Of a stretch of 64,000 nt of DNA, positions 1 through 8,057 are shown one piece after another. Numbering within the stretch: position 1 is the stretch's first letter; the number at the start of each line of letters is the position of its first letter. Source of the stretch: JALOAD01 sp023228995 [NCBI: Candidatus Muiribacterium halophilum] (GTDB lineage: Bacteria; Muiribacteriota; Muiribacteriia; Muiribacteriales); assembly GCA_023228995.1 (NCBI GenBank), contig JALOAD010000013.1, positions 1-64,000 of the forward strand. Reading direction: 5' to 3'. The notes beneath the pieces are model-generated. The model did no database searches, was not told the origin of the DNA, and saw nothing but the letters and a program-made list of their open reading frames with translations. The position numbers were made by a program, and so were the translations under genes.

Positions 1-34
1 TTTCACCATCTTTCACAAGTTTATAATTACTCAT
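1..34 (-). CDS. BspA-like LRR protein, 5' end only
   Basis: Only the first eleven codons are in the window, reading MSNYKLVKDGE from an ATG at 34. The opening matches the first residues of the array members that follow (MDYKLTKDEK, MDFKLSKDGK), so this is very probably another BspA-like leucine-rich repeat gene continuing beyond the edge. Its start overlaps the end of the preceding gene by 8 nt, the same compact arrangement used elsewhere in the array. Confidence 0.55.
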   Translation of the reverse strand, partial: MSNYKLVKDGE

Positions 35-212
35 TAAATATTTGATTAAATTTATATTCTCTATTTCTTTGTTTATATACATTATATTGTTCTTTACTAC
101 CAAAAGTAAATAACAATTGTTCCTCTATCAATTTAGAATTTATGTTAATTATACGATGGTAATTATGAAAAGCATTATATCCAATTACATTTGGTATATC
201 TACATTTGTCAT
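27..212 (-). CDS. Short BspA-like LRR remnant with C-terminal tag
   Basis: A 61-residue protein that looks like the last one or two repeats of a BspA-like protein (VDIPNVIGYNAF, then a typical last repeat INSKLIEEQLLFTFGSKEQY) followed by the shared C-terminal peptide YKQRNREYKFNQIF. It lacks the N-terminal YKLSxDxK opening and the three to six repeats of its neighbours. It may be a truncated copy left after recombination between array members or a minimal functional form. Its ATG lies directly against the stop of the upstream gene, so it is probably co-translated with the array. Confidence 0.5.
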   Translation of the reverse strand: MTNVDIPNVIGYNAFHNYHRIININSKLIEEQLLFTFGSKEQYNVYKQRNREYKFNQIFNE

Positions 213-737
213 TTATAATCCTTCATCTAAAATTTTAAGTTTATATTCTCTATTTCTTCGTAAATAATTGTAATACTCTTTTTCACTATAAAATGCATAT
301 ATTAAATTTTCTTCTATTATTTTTGATTTGATATTTGATATAATATAACAATTAACAAAAACATCATTTCCAATTTCAGACACATTTGGCATATTTACTG
401 TATATAAATTAAAACATGAATCAAATGCAGAATCTTCTATCATAGGTGAACCTAATATATTTACATTTTTTAGATTTATACAATGTGCAAAAGTACCATA
501 TTGTATTTCAGTTACACTATTAGGTATGTTTATTTCTCGTATAAATAAACAACTACTAAAAGCTTTTTCTTCTATTTTAGTAACAGAATTAGGAATTATC
601 ACATTACTTAAACTACGACAATTATTAAAAGCTCTACTACCTATAGTAGTTACACCATATGGTATCTCAACATCTATGTAACTTGGATTTATCCACAATA
701 ATGTTTTACCATCTTCTGATATTTTATAATTCTCCAT
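213..737 (-). CDS. BspA-like leucine-rich repeat protein
   Basis: 174 residues made of an N-terminal strand (YKISEDGKTLLWI) followed by about five repeats of roughly 23 residues with the BspA/LRR_5 pattern IPxxVTxIxxxAFxxCxxLxxI. The last repeat leads into the shared ending YYNYLRRNREYKLKIL. LRR_5 proteins are usually surface adhesins in Bacteroidota and Treponema, but there is no signal peptide or membrane segment here, so an intracellular binding role is more likely. It is part of a tightly packed minus-strand operon, overlapping the next gene upstream by 14 nt. The partner is unknown. Confidence 0.8.
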   Translation of the reverse strand: MENYKISEDGKTLLWINPSYIDVEIPYGVTTIGSRAFNNCRSLSNVIIPNSVTKIEEKAFSSCLFIREINIPNSVTEIQYGTFAHCINLKNVNILGSPMIEDSAFDSCFNLYTVNMPNVSEIGNDVFVNCYIISNIKSKIIEENLIYAFYSEKEYYNYLRRNREYKLKILDEGL

Positions 738-1305
738 ATAACTTATTTAGTTTATACTCTCTATTTCTTTGTAGATATTTATGAAAATTCTCTTCATTAT
801 TTAATGATGCTTCAATATGATCTTTATCCAGTTTACTATTTATATAAGAAAGATTTACACATTTAGTTAAAAAGCCTATATAATATCTACGAAAATTAGG
901 TATATTTAACACACTTAAATTAACACATTCTTCAAAAGCAAAAGAACCAATGTATATTACATTAGGCATATTTACTTCTAATAAATTATAACATTGACTA
1001 AAAGATCTATCACCTATGGTTTGTACTTCAGGTAAATTAACTTTGGTTAAATTAACACATTCACTAAAAGCATAATTATGTATTTTAGTCACTTTTGGCA
1101 TAGATATTGTAGTTAATTTTTCACAACCTGAAAAAGCTGAATTTCCTATAACCTCAACATTAGACATATTTATAGTAATTAATTCATTACAATCTGAAAA
1201 AGCTAAATAATCTATTTTTATCACACTATCTGGTACATCCAATGTTACTACGTGTGGTTTTACATAATTTAATACCTTACCATCTTTCGATAATTTGAAA
1301 TCCAT
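724..1305 (-). CDS. BspA-like leucine-rich repeat protein
   Basis: 193 residues: an opening MDFKLSKDGKVLNYV, about six LRR_5 repeats (for example MPKVTKIHNYAFSECVNL and LPEVQTIGDRSFSQCYNL), then the tail FHKYLQRNREYKLNKLYGEL. The repeats are regular and keep the AFxxC core, so the fold should be intact. No signal peptide is present. The gene overlaps its downstream neighbour by 14 nt and follows the 1307-1738 gene by one base, which indicates translational coupling. Function is unknown; a host-protein-binding or anti-defence role is inference only. Confidence 0.82.
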   Translation of the reverse strand: MDFKLSKDGKVLNYVKPHVVTLDVPDSVIKIDYLAFSDCNELITINMSNVEVIGNSAFSGCEKLTTISMPKVTKIHNYAFSECVNLTKVNLPEVQTIGDRSFSQCYNLLEVNMPNVIYIGSFAFEECVNLSVLNIPNFRRYYIGFLTKCVNLSYINSKLDKDHIEASLNNEENFHKYLQRNREYKLNKLYGEL

Positions 1306-1306
1306 T

Positions 1307-1738
1307 TCATAACTTATTTAGTTTATACTCTCTATTTCTTTGTATATAAGCATTATATTTAGGTACATTATTAAAAGCTAATCTTAATTGTTCATTGCTT
1401 AATTTAGATTTAATATAAGTTAATTTGTCACAATTTAAAAAAGCACCCTGGTTAATTTTAGTCACATTTGGAATAATCAATGTGTGTAAATTTACACAAT
1501 TACTGAATGAAAACTCACGTAATTCAACTACATCTGGTAGGCAAATATTTTCAATATGTGAATTTCTGAAAGCACATTCTTCTATAATTTTAATATTTGG
1601 TATATATATATTATTCATTGCACTATTCCTAAATGAATAATTACCAATTACTTCCACTGAATCTGGTATATCAATTGTATTGATATCACAATTAACATAT
1701 ACTAATATTTTTTTATCTTCAGATAATTCATATTCCAT
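1307..1738 (-). CDS. BspA-like leucine-rich repeat protein
   Basis: 143 residues with about four LRR_5 repeats (IPDSVEVIGNYSFRNS, VTKINQGAFLNCDKL) and the canonical tail YNAYIQRNREYKLNKL, where the protein ends directly after the tag. It is shorter than its neighbours by one or two repeats, as expected if repeat number changes by recombination. It overlaps the upstream gene by 11 nt. A plus-strand reading frame inside it is a shadow. Confidence 0.8.
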   Translation of the reverse strand: MEYELSEDKKILVYVNCDINTIDIPDSVEVIGNYSFRNSAMNNIYIPNIKIIEECAFRNSHIENICLPDVVELREFSFSNCVNLHTLIIPNVTKINQGAFLNCDKLTYIKSKLSNEQLRLAFNNVPKYNAYIQRNREYKLNKL

Positions 1739-2381
1739 ATTCTAAGATATTTAATTTAATATTTCTACTTCTTTGTATATAATTGTTATACTCCCACTCA
1801 AGACCAAATGCAATAATTAATTGACTCGATTTTAAGCATGAATTTATATAGTTTAAGTTAAAACAATTATTAAATACACAACTTCCTATATTTCTAACTT
1901 TAGGTATATTCACATTAATTAATTTACTACAATTCTCAAATGCACCAAATTCAATTTCAGTTACATCTGATATGTTTATATTATTTATATCACTATTAGC
2001 AAATGCTAAATTGCCTATTTTAGTTACTGTTTTAGGTATAATTATATTAGTTAATTTTATACAATTCTTAAATGTTCCAAATTCAATTTCAGTTATATTT
2101 GGTAATTTTATAGATTGTAAATTTTCACAATTGTGAAAAGCACCATGTCCAATTTTACATACAGTATTTGGTATTTCTATATGTTGTAAATTTACACAAT
2201 TACCAAAAGCCTTGTCCCCTATTTCAGTCACTTTATCTGGTATTGATATGTTTTTCAATAAAGTACAATTATAAAAAGCACTATCACCTATTATTTGTAC
2301 ATTATCTGGTATTCTAAATGTTTTCACATTTTTTTCTACATATAATAATTTTTTTTCATCCTTAGTTAATTTATAATCCAT
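1728..2381 (-). CDS. BspA-like leucine-rich repeat protein
   Basis: 217 residues, the longest in this part of the array, with about seven repeats of the form IPxxVxxIGxxAFxNCxxLxxI and the tail YNNYIQRSRNIKLNIL, a diverged version of the common ending. It appears to open a transcription unit: a TATATTTG element (on the minus strand, 2412-2405) lies 23 nt upstream of its ATG. The four genes downstream are coupled by overlaps or 1-nt spacing, so the promoter probably serves all of them. Confidence 0.82.
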   Translation of the reverse strand: MDYKLTKDEKKLLYVEKNVKTFRIPDNVQIIGDSAFYNCTLLKNISIPDKVTEIGDKAFGNCVNLQHIEIPNTVCKIGHGAFHNCENLQSIKLPNITEIEFGTFKNCIKLTNIIIPKTVTKIGNLAFANSDINNINISDVTEIEFGAFENCSKLINVNIPKVRNIGSCVFNNCFNLNYINSCLKSSQLIIAFGLEWEYNNYIQRSRNIKLNILEYGI

Positions 2382-2404
2382 ATTTAATTCAAAATTTACA
2401 AATA

Positions 2405-2412
2405 CAAATATA
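2405..2412 (-). promoter_or_regulatory. Probable Bacteroidota-type -7 element
   Basis: TATATTTG on the minus strand, 23 nt before the 2381 start codon, matches the Bacteroidota -7 consensus TAnnTTTG. The expected TTTG at about -33 is not clear, so the assignment is weaker than for the other promoters in the window. Confidence 0.45.
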
Positions 2413-2460
2413 CAACAAATAATTTATTTGACCTAATTTTTCTCAGATTAAATATACTAT

Positions 2461-2940
2461 TTATTGTAATTTGTATCTAAATAATTTATTTAATTTAATA
2501 TCTCTATTTCTTTGTAAATAATTATTATATTGTTTTATATCATCACCAAATGCTTTCAACAATTCTTTCCTAGTTAATTTTGATTCAATATAAGTTAGAT
2601 TATAACATTCATTAAAAGCACCATAACCAACTTCAGTATTATCATTTTGTATAATTACATTTTGTAATTTTTCACATCCATTGAAAGCCCAATTCAATAT
2701 ACTATTTACATTTTTTGGTATTATCATATTATCTAAATTTGAACAATTTTCAAAAGAATGATAATTAATGAAATTCATTGTTTTTGGTATGGTTACTTTT
2801 TTCAAATATTTACAATCACTAAAACACCATGGTGTTATTCTAACAACACCTTCTGGTATATCAAATATTATAACATTGCTATCCACTGAAATCAATGTCT
2901 GATTTTCACAATAAAAATTAGTTATGTTATTTTTCTTCAT
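2461..2940 (-). CDS. BspA-like leucine-rich repeat protein
   Basis: 159 residues with a longer N-terminus (MKKNNITNFYCENQTLISV) than its neighbours, about four LRR_5 repeats (IPKTMNFINYHSFENCSNL and IPKNVNSILNWAFNGCEKL), and the tail YNNYLQRNRDIKLNKLFRYKLQ, in which the tag is followed by a few extra residues. It overlaps the upstream array gene by 14 nt. An 80-nt gap separates it from the downstream members. Confidence 0.8.
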   Translation of the reverse strand: MKKNNITNFYCENQTLISVDSNVIIFDIPEGVVRITPWCFSDCKYLKKVTIPKTMNFINYHSFENCSNLDNMIIPKNVNSILNWAFNGCEKLQNVIIQNDNTEVGYGAFNECYNLTYIESKLTRKELLKAFGDDIKQYNNYLQRNRDIKLNKLFRYKLQ

Positions 2941-3436
2941 ATAACTTGTTTATTTTATATTCTCTATTTCTAATTAAATAGTTTTTATAATGTTCTTCAC
3001 TTCCTAATGCAAATATTAGTTGTTCTTCAGATAGGTTTGAATTAATCATACTTAAGTTTTCACAACACCCAAAAGCTTCTTTATCTATCTCTTTACATTT
3101 TGGTATATTTATACTAATTAAACCAGAATTATAAAAAGTGTCTCTACCTATTTTAACTACTTTGGGTAAATTTATATGTGCTAGACTTACACAATGTTGA
3201 AACGTTGCTTCACATATTTCTTTCACTTTTGGTATATTTATATTGGTTAAAATAAAACAACTACGAAAAGCTACTGGACCTAATCTAATAACATTTGGAA
3301 TATTCACATATTTTAATTCTCTACATAATTCAAAAGCACATCTACTAATATATTTAATATTAGTTTCATCTATTATATCAACATCCTTATATGCTTTTAT
3401 TATTTTATTTTTTTCAATAATGAGCTTATCACACAT
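2927..3436 (-). CDS. BspA-like leucine-rich repeat protein
   Basis: 169 residues with about five LRR_5 repeats (IPNVIRLGPVAFRSC, IPKVKEICEATFQHC, LPKVVKIGRDTF) and the tail YKNYLIRNREYKINKLYEEK. It is the first gene of the array in transcription order. No signal peptide is seen. The antisense frame at 3243-3452 is an artefact of the repeat sequence. Confidence 0.8.
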   Translation of the reverse strand: MCDKLIIEKNKIIKAYKDVDIIDETNIKYISRCAFELCRELKYVNIPNVIRLGPVAFRSCFILTNINIPKVKEICEATFQHCVSLAHINLPKVVKIGRDTFYNSGLISINIPKCKEIDKEAFGCCENLSMINSNLSEEQLIFALGSEEHYKNYLIRNREYKINKLYEEK

Positions 3437-3461
3437 ATTATCATATTTATAATAAATATTT

Positions 3462-4103
3462 TTACACTATAGATATATCAATTAATCCATGTGTCCATTT
3501 TCTAATTTTATTATATCTAATTTCTTTTTTTTCTTCTTTTATTTTATTATTTTCAAGTAATCTCTTATAATATTCACCTGTGATGAAACCATAATATACA
3601 TTAGTTTCTATATATTTTGGAGAAGGTATGTTATTAATTTCTTCACCAGAACCCCAACCAGTGTGTAATTTATTTTCTTCTTCTATTACTTTCAATTCAT
3701 GTTCTCTACATATTTCATAATGATATTTTATATTTTCATAATCATTATATTTATCTACTTTAGGATATTGTTCTACACATAAATTAATATTAGATGTTCT
3801 ACCATATCTTTCATTTCGTAGATTTTTATGTAGAACATTTTCATCATAAAATTCAATAGGCAACCAACCATATCCATTATATTTTGTATTATTAAATCCA
3901 CTTAAAATATATCTGGAATCTAATAAAATAAAATAATGTATTGATGTCCAAAAATCTGAATCACCTTCATAACATCTCACTACATATTCTTTATGTAATG
4001 AAATATGTGGTCTTATGTTAGTGTCTAAATACAATTCCTTAAAACTACTATAAGGTAGAACTACATACTTATTAATAGATTTTCTTTTTAATTTAATTTT
4101 CAT
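3462..4103 (-). CDS. Hypothetical protein
   Basis: 213 residues, soluble, charged, without a recognised motif. The N-terminus is basic (MKIKLKRKSINKYVV) and the middle is rich in aromatic residues. The C-terminus (KEIRYNKIRKWTHGLIDISIV) has a basic stretch faintly like the shared C-terminal tag but not convincingly. It lies 25 nt upstream of the LRR array on the same strand and could belong to its transcription unit. I do not recognise a family. Confidence 0.6.
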   Translation of the reverse strand: MKIKLKRKSINKYVVLPYSSFKELYLDTNIRPHISLHKEYVVRCYEGDSDFWTSIHYFILLDSRYILSGFNNTKYNGYGWLPIEFYDENVLHKNLRNERYGRTSNINLCVEQYPKVDKYNDYENIKYHYEICREHELKVIEEENKLHTGWGSGEEINNIPSPKYIETNVYYGFITGEYYKRLLENNKIKEEKKEIRYNKIRKWTHGLIDISIV

Positions 4104-4185
4104 CTTATTATTTATTGATTATTAAATATGTTTAATTTATTTACATTTACTAAACTAATACTATATCACATTGAATTAAATTCAA

Positions 4186-4674
4186 CTAATTATTTTTAGA
4201 ATGGTTAATTTCAAGATCTATAATTATTTCCTTAATTATCTTAGGGGTTTTTTCTAAGGTTAGTTCATTTTTGGCACTTGAAAAATCCTTTATTAATTCC
4301 TTATTTAGATATATCTTAAATTTTCTATCTTTATTTTTTATTAATTCATCACTTAATTCTACATTGAAACCAAATAAGTTGTATAATTCTATACATTTCT
4401 TAACATTGTCTATATTTGGTAAGCAATTTATTTTATTAGTCTCATCTTTTTTATATTGTTCATAATCAGATATAAAATTTTCATAATCATAATTATTAAT
4501 CTCTATAAAATAATCATTCATTATTAAATACATAATATTATCATATTTTATAATGATATCCATTTCATTACAAATCTGTGATATTTTACATAATTTTTCA
4601 TCATCATCGTGGTGTATATCATATAAATTTGTTCCTATATGATAATATTTATCATAAAATTCTTGTTTTGTCAT
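4186..4674 (-). CDS. Hypothetical protein
   Basis: 162 residues, acidic and soluble, with predicted alternating helix and strand and no recognisable catalytic motif. It follows the macro-domain gene by one base, so the two are almost certainly translated together from the promoter at 5191-5222. Whether it works with the macro-domain protein is unknown. Confidence 0.6.
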   Translation of the reverse strand: MTKQEFYDKYYHIGTNLYDIHHDDDEKLCKISQICNEMDIIIKYDNIMYLIMNDYFIEINNYDYENFISDYEQYKKDETNKINCLPNIDNVKKCIELYNLFGFNVELSDELIKNKDRKFKIYLNKELIKDFSSAKNELTLEKTPKIIKEIIIDLEINHSKNN

Positions 4675-4675
4675 A

Positions 4676-5170
4676 TTAATTATAAATTACAATAGATACC
4701 TTACAATTTTTTAATTCTGTTTTTATTATTTTTTTTACTATTTGCCAATCTCCACCAGCAATACCACAACCTATCTGTGGTAACCCAATATGTTTTCCTT
4801 CGAATAAAATATTAATTTTTCTGAGACATAATTTTAATGCTTCTATATCTAAGAATTTACCTGGTTTAATTTGAGTATATGCATTCACTACTGATAATAT
4901 AAATTCATCACCATGTAAATTTGTTTCACCATAATTTATATTAAAAAAAGTTTGGTTGATTATTGCAAAATTTTCATATTCAATATTACCTAATTTATTG
5001 ATATCTGGACCAATTAATTCTTGTTTATATTTATTTGTATTAAAGGTTTTTGACATCTGTAATGCTATTCCAGCTTTCATAATAGACATACAATTACAAC
5101 CATGAACAATAACATCAAATTGTTTATTCAATGATAATTTAATGAGGTCTCCATATATTTCTTTATACAT
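4676..5170 (-). CDS. Macro-domain protein (ADP-ribose-1''-phosphatase-like)
   Basis: 164 residues matching a stand-alone macro domain, which binds or hydrolyses ADP-ribose derivatives. Visible motifs are the N-terminal GDLIKL strand, the ligand loop VIVHGCNCMSIMKAGIA (about residues 21-37) and the second glycine-rich loop LPQIGCGIAGGDW near residue 130. These fit the Poa1p-like subgroup, whose known members remove the 1''-phosphate from ADP-ribose-1''-phosphate. In a phage it could process tRNA-ligation by-products or ADP-ribose signals produced by host NAD-cleaving defences; this is inference. A decayed copy of the same loop lies just upstream on the other strand. Confidence 0.85.
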   Translation of the reverse strand: MYKEIYGDLIKLSLNKQFDVIVHGCNCMSIMKAGIALQMSKTFNTNKYKQELIGPDINKLGNIEYENFAIINQTFFNINYGETNLHGDEFILSVVNAYTQIKPGKFLDIEALKLCLRKINILFEGKHIGLPQIGCGIAGGDWQIVKKIIKTELKNCKVSIVIYN

Positions 5171-5190
5171 TATATAATTTTTTATTTTTG

Positions 5191-5222
5191 CAAAGATATA
5201 ATATATAATTTACATCACCAAA
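5191..5222 (-). promoter_or_regulatory. Bacteroidota-type promoter for the macro-domain gene
   Basis: On the minus strand TTTG (5222-5219) and TATCTTTG (5198-5191) are 20 nt apart, the classic spacing for the Bacteroidota primary sigma factor. The ATG follows 20 nt after the -7 element. Confidence 0.75.
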
Positions 5223-5319
5223 TATTTAACATTAATTAAGAAAGACATAAATAATTATGTCTTTTATCTTATGGTCTTGATAAAAGTTGTTTCAATAGTC
5301 CATCTATTAAAATATGGCT

Positions 5320-5440
5320 ATTATGAAAGTTGGAATAGCATTACAGATGTCAAAATTTTTATAATGGTGATGGTTTTTGTACTAAGAATGATATAAAATA
5401 TACCATAGATAAAAATGGAAAGTTAAAAATATATAAATCA
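5320..5440 (+). pseudogene. Decayed macro-domain gene fragment
   Basis: The plus strand from about 5322 encodes MAIMKVGIALQMSKF, nearly the same as the ligand loop MSIMKAGIALQMSKTF of the intact macro-domain gene on the opposite strand. The similarity then stops, and the downstream frame (about 30 codons ending at 5442) does not resemble the rest of the domain. This is a short inverted remnant left by duplication or gene replacement. Confidence 0.65.
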
Positions 5441-5450
5441 TAGATATTTA

Positions 5451-5482
5451 TTTGCTCAATTAATTTTTTTGTAGTATCTTTG
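5451..5482 (+). promoter_or_regulatory. Bacteroidota-type promoter
   Basis: TTTG at 5451-5454 and TATCTTTG at 5475-5482 with 20 nt between them. It drives the small membrane protein that starts at 5507. Confidence 0.75.
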
Positions 5483-5506
5483 CAGTAAACTTAAAAATAT
5501 AATATT

Positions 5507-5689
5507 ATGTTAACATTTATACTTGGGTTGATTTTTGTATATTTTATAATTAGAACCTTTACTAATTTCAGTTTTAATTTTTTAACTGGAACTTTATTAG
5601 ATATATTCAAAACTGGAGCTAAGGGTTGTTTATTGGTTATTGTGATAGGATTTGTATTCTTATTGATACTATTAATTGGACTTTTTTAA
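5507..5689 (+). CDS. Small membrane protein
   Basis: 60 residues, almost entirely hydrophobic, with two predicted membrane helices (about residues 1-20 and 40-60) joined by a short loop with one lysine-glycine turn. It has its own promoter and a strong terminator, so it is a single-gene unit oriented against its neighbours. A holin-like, superinfection-exclusion or other membrane role is possible but unsupported. Confidence 0.7.
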   Translation: MLTFILGLIFVYFIIRTFTNFSFNFLTGTLLDIFKTGAKGCLLVIVIGFVFLLILLIGLF

Positions 5690-5697
5690 TAGTAAAT

Positions 5698-5730
5698 AAA
5701 AAAGACTTAGTTCAATCTAAGTCTTTTTTA
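5698..5730 (+). terminator. Intrinsic terminator
   Basis: AAAAGACTTAG, a 6-nt loop, CTAAGTCTTTT and a T run. It ends the 5507-5689 transcript, and the A run on the other arm would let it act in the minus direction too. Confidence 0.8.
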
Positions 5731-5734
5731 TTAT

Positions 5735-5875
5735 AATATTTGTTTCAATTTATTATTTCTATTATTTTTTAGAAAAATATTATATTCATTTTCATCATAA
5801 AAACTATGTTTTAATTGTTTTCAAAGATTTACAACTAAAAAAAGTATCATATTATAAGCCAAGTATCTTTTTAAG
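5735..5875 (-). pseudogene. Remnant of a BspA-like gene including the C-terminal tag
   Basis: The minus strand encodes DTFFSCKSLKTIK, a typical AFxxCxxLxxI repeat, then after a frameshift KHSFYDENEYNIFLKNNRNN followed by KLKQIL and a stop. This is the last repeat and the C-terminal tag of a BspA-like protein. No start codon or upstream repeats remain. It shows the array family once extended here. Confidence 0.7.
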
Positions 5876-5971
5876 ATCTTTTGATTTTACCTACATATTA
5901 TAATTTTCTTTTAATATATATCAAAGAAGATTATTTTTTTATGATTTTTATGTTAAATTATTGTTAAATAA

Positions 5972-6325
5972 TTAATATTCATCATAGTTATCATCTATAA
6001 TACTATTCTTATAATTATGTGCTTCTATTAAAGTATTAAAATAAAATTCTTCTTCCTCTTTGTTAGTGAAAATTATTTTCACATGTGGTTTTACATATAC
6101 CTCATTGTCTTTAATATAAAAAGCATTAGACATTTTTAAGAACTCTTCTATAGTAAATTTATCATGTGTAATACCATAAAACATATCAACAATATAATTA
6201 GTATCTTTATTAAATAGTCTATCAAATATTGTTTTCTTCTTAAAACGATAAAAATCACTTATTTGTGTATCCTTAACTATTACTTTCCAAATTGTTTTTT
6301 TGTTATAATATCTTTCTCTATTCAT
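5972..6325 (-). CDS. Hypothetical protein
   Basis: 117 residues, soluble and charged, with a basic first half and an acidic C-terminus (IIDDNYDEY). No family is recognised. It stands alone between two pseudogene regions, and no promoter was clear upstream. Confidence 0.55.
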   Translation of the reverse strand: MNRERYYNKKTIWKVIVKDTQISDFYRFKKKTIFDRLFNKDTNYIVDMFYGITHDKFTIEEFLKMSNAFYIKDNEVYVKPHVKIIFTNKEEEEFYFNTLIEAHNYKNSIIDDNYDEY

Positions 6326-6337
6326 TATGTTTAATTT

Positions 6338-6600
6338 TTATTAATTATCTCTTAATCTATTTTCAATAATCTCACAATAGTTATGACTTATCTCTGAGCA
6401 AATATAGTTACGATTGAATCTCTTTTAGCAACTATTGCTACCTGTACCTACAAATGGATCATATATAATATCATTTTCATTTGTGAAAATAGTAATTATT
6501 TTTTTCAACTAATTCTTCTGGAAAATTGCTTTATGTTCTTTTGATATTTTCTTACCTCGTTTAATGTTCCCCTCTCAAAATTACATATATCAAATTATCT
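6338..6600 (-). pseudogene. Decayed DNA adenine/cytosine methyltransferase, C-terminal part
   Basis: Reading the minus strand across frame changes gives KRGKKISKEHKAIFPEELVE, then IITIFTNENDIIYDPFVGTG and SNSC, an in-frame stop, then KRFNRNYICSEISHNYCEII. The DPFVGTG sequence is motif I of beta-class (DPPY/SPPY) DNA methyltransferases, and RNYICSEI matches the strand that follows it. There are at least two frameshifts and a nonsense codon, so the gene is dead. It resembles the intact methyltransferase at 45528-46286. Confidence 0.8.
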
Positions 6601-6635
6601 GCTTATTGCTTGATTGTTGTCAAATTCCCACCATA

Positions 6636-6899
6636 TTAAAGTTTTTCAGTTTTAAGTGTTATTATATTGTTTTCTATAATAATTTCTTTTACTATATCAC
6701 CAGACCATTCTTTATTGAAATAACCCATATCAAATAAGCCAACACTTATATAAGGACCACCGGTTGGATCAACCATATTAAGAAGATCATTTTCATCATA
6801 ACCACATCTACAAAATTGTAGATTCATTTCTAATTCATATAAATCATTTGATTTTTTATCAATGATTATTTTTTCCTTATATCTATTATAACAAATCAT
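6636..6899 (-). CDS. Hypothetical small protein
   Basis: 87 residues if translation starts at the ATG at 6899 (MICYNRYKEK). An upstream in-frame ATG is excluded because the promoter -7 element (6916-6923) lies inside that extension. The sequence has a CRCGYDENDL segment and a PTGGPYISVGLFDMGYF stretch but no recognised family. Confidence 0.6.
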   Translation of the reverse strand: MICYNRYKEKIIIDKKSNDLYELEMNLQFCRCGYDENDLLNMVDPTGGPYISVGLFDMGYFNKEWSGDIVKEIIIENNIITLKTEKL

Positions 6900-6915
6900 A
6901 ATATTTATTTTTTTG

Positions 6916-6947
6916 CAAATATACAATTATTTTTTATCATCACCAAA
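6916..6947 (-). promoter_or_regulatory. Bacteroidota-type promoter inside the end of the upstream gene
   Basis: On the minus strand TTTG (6947-6944) and TATATTTG (6923-6916) are separated by 20 nt. The -33 box lies inside the last codons of the LRR gene at 6927-7589. The ATG follows 16 nt after the -7 element, leaving a very short leader. Confidence 0.7.
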
Positions 6948-7589
6948 TAAATTATCTATAATTGTATTTCTTTTTAATCTAATATATTGATTAACATTTA
7001 TTTTACTACGAAATACTTTTATCAATTCTTCTTCAATTAAAGGTTTACTAATATAAAATAAATTAGGACAATTATCGAAAGTATCAAATCCTATTTTAGT
7101 ATTATCATTTATTAAAATTGATTTTAAGTTTATACAACTATCAAAAGCATTTCTATCAATATATTCTACAATAGGCATATTAACATTTTCTATTTCTTTA
7201 CAATTCCAAAAACTACCATTGCCAATTGTTAAGACATTCAAAAAATTAATATTTTTCAATTTTTTACAATAAGCAAAAGCACAATCATCTATATACTTGA
7301 TATTAGGTATATTTATTTCAGTGAGATTATAACAACTATAAAAAACACATGGTTCAATTAGTTTTAGTTTGGGAAATTTTATAGAATATAATTTGGAGCA
7401 ATAACCAAATGCTCTCTCTTCAATGCATAATACATTTTCACCATATATAGTTTCTAATTTAGAATTACGTACAATTGCATCATCTTTTATAATAACAACA
7501 GTATCTGGTAAAATAGCATCTATCACATCATCATTAATACCAATTAAAGTCTTTTTATCTGGTGATAATTTATAGTAACTTTCACCCAT
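6927..7589 (-). CDS. BspA-like leucine-rich repeat protein
   Basis: 220 residues with an opening YYKLSPDKKTLIGI and about seven LRR_5 repeats (FPKLKLIEPCVFYSCYNL, IPNIKYIDDCAFAYCKKL, MPIVEYIDRNAFDSCINL). The tail QYIRLKRNTIIDNLFGDDKK is a diverged form of the common C-terminal tag. It is separated from the main array by about 3.5 kb, with a remnant (5735-5875) between them. It overlaps the gene upstream by 8 nt. Confidence 0.8.
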   Translation of the reverse strand: MGESYYKLSPDKKTLIGINDDVIDAILPDTVVIIKDDAIVRNSKLETIYGENVLCIEERAFGYCSKLYSIKFPKLKLIEPCVFYSCYNLTEINIPNIKYIDDCAFAYCKKLKNINFLNVLTIGNGSFWNCKEIENVNMPIVEYIDRNAFDSCINLKSILINDNTKIGFDTFDNCPNLFYISKPLIEEELIKVFRSKINVNQYIRLKRNTIIDNLFGDDKK

Positions 7590-8055
7590 AAGATTTTTCT
7601 TTTCTTATATTCAATTTCCACTTAAATATATTAGGTTTATATTTATATTTTATATTTTCACCACCTATTTTTTTTGGATATAAAGTAAATCTATAATTTA
7701 ATAATTTGAAATTAATAGTTAATTTTTTTATTAATTGGCAACCATTATTATAATAGTAATACCAAGAATTTAAGGCATATAATTCACTATCGACTTTATA
7801 TAAATTAATGAAATAATCTAATTGTTCATAATTAATATTTCTTGATGGGAAATTTGGGAAAGTTGTAAATATTTCACCAGTTTCAACCCATGTTAATGTC
7901 AATTTATTTGATACACAATCATGATTTATACATTGATAGCCATCTTTTAATGATACATCACTATCAGTTGTATGTTCAACTAATGATTCATAATAATCTT
8001 GATGAGTTATTATTAATTTTTCTTTACAAAAGGGGCAATATATATTATAATTCAT
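7582..8055 (-). CDS. Zinc-ribbon hypothetical protein
   Basis: 157 residues. The first 60 contain CPFC near the start and YQCINHDC about 35 residues later, a likely four-cysteine zinc site. The remainder is rich in tyrosine and asparagine and ends in a basic stretch. It overlaps the LRR gene that follows, so the two are coupled. No enzyme motif is seen. Confidence 0.65.
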   Translation of the reverse strand: MNYNIYCPFCKEKLIITHQDYYESLVEHTTDSDVSLKDGYQCINHDCVSNKLTLTWVETGEIFTTFPNFPSRNINYEQLDYFINLYKVDSELYALNSWYYYYNNGCQLIKKLTINFKLLNYRFTLYPKKIGGENIKYKYKPNIFKWKLNIRKEKSYG

Positions 8056-8057
8056 AA

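Noticed and set aside
1-3436. Possible CRISPR array from regularly spaced similar sequences
   Set aside because: The periodicity of about 69 nt comes from protein LRR units; the DNA repeats are degenerate and in frame, with no conserved direct repeat or spacer.
1425-3452. Plus-strand open frames opposite the LRR genes (1425-1640, 3243-3452)
   Set aside because: They mirror the repeat coding sequence of real minus-strand genes and have no promoter, no conserved composition and no start context.
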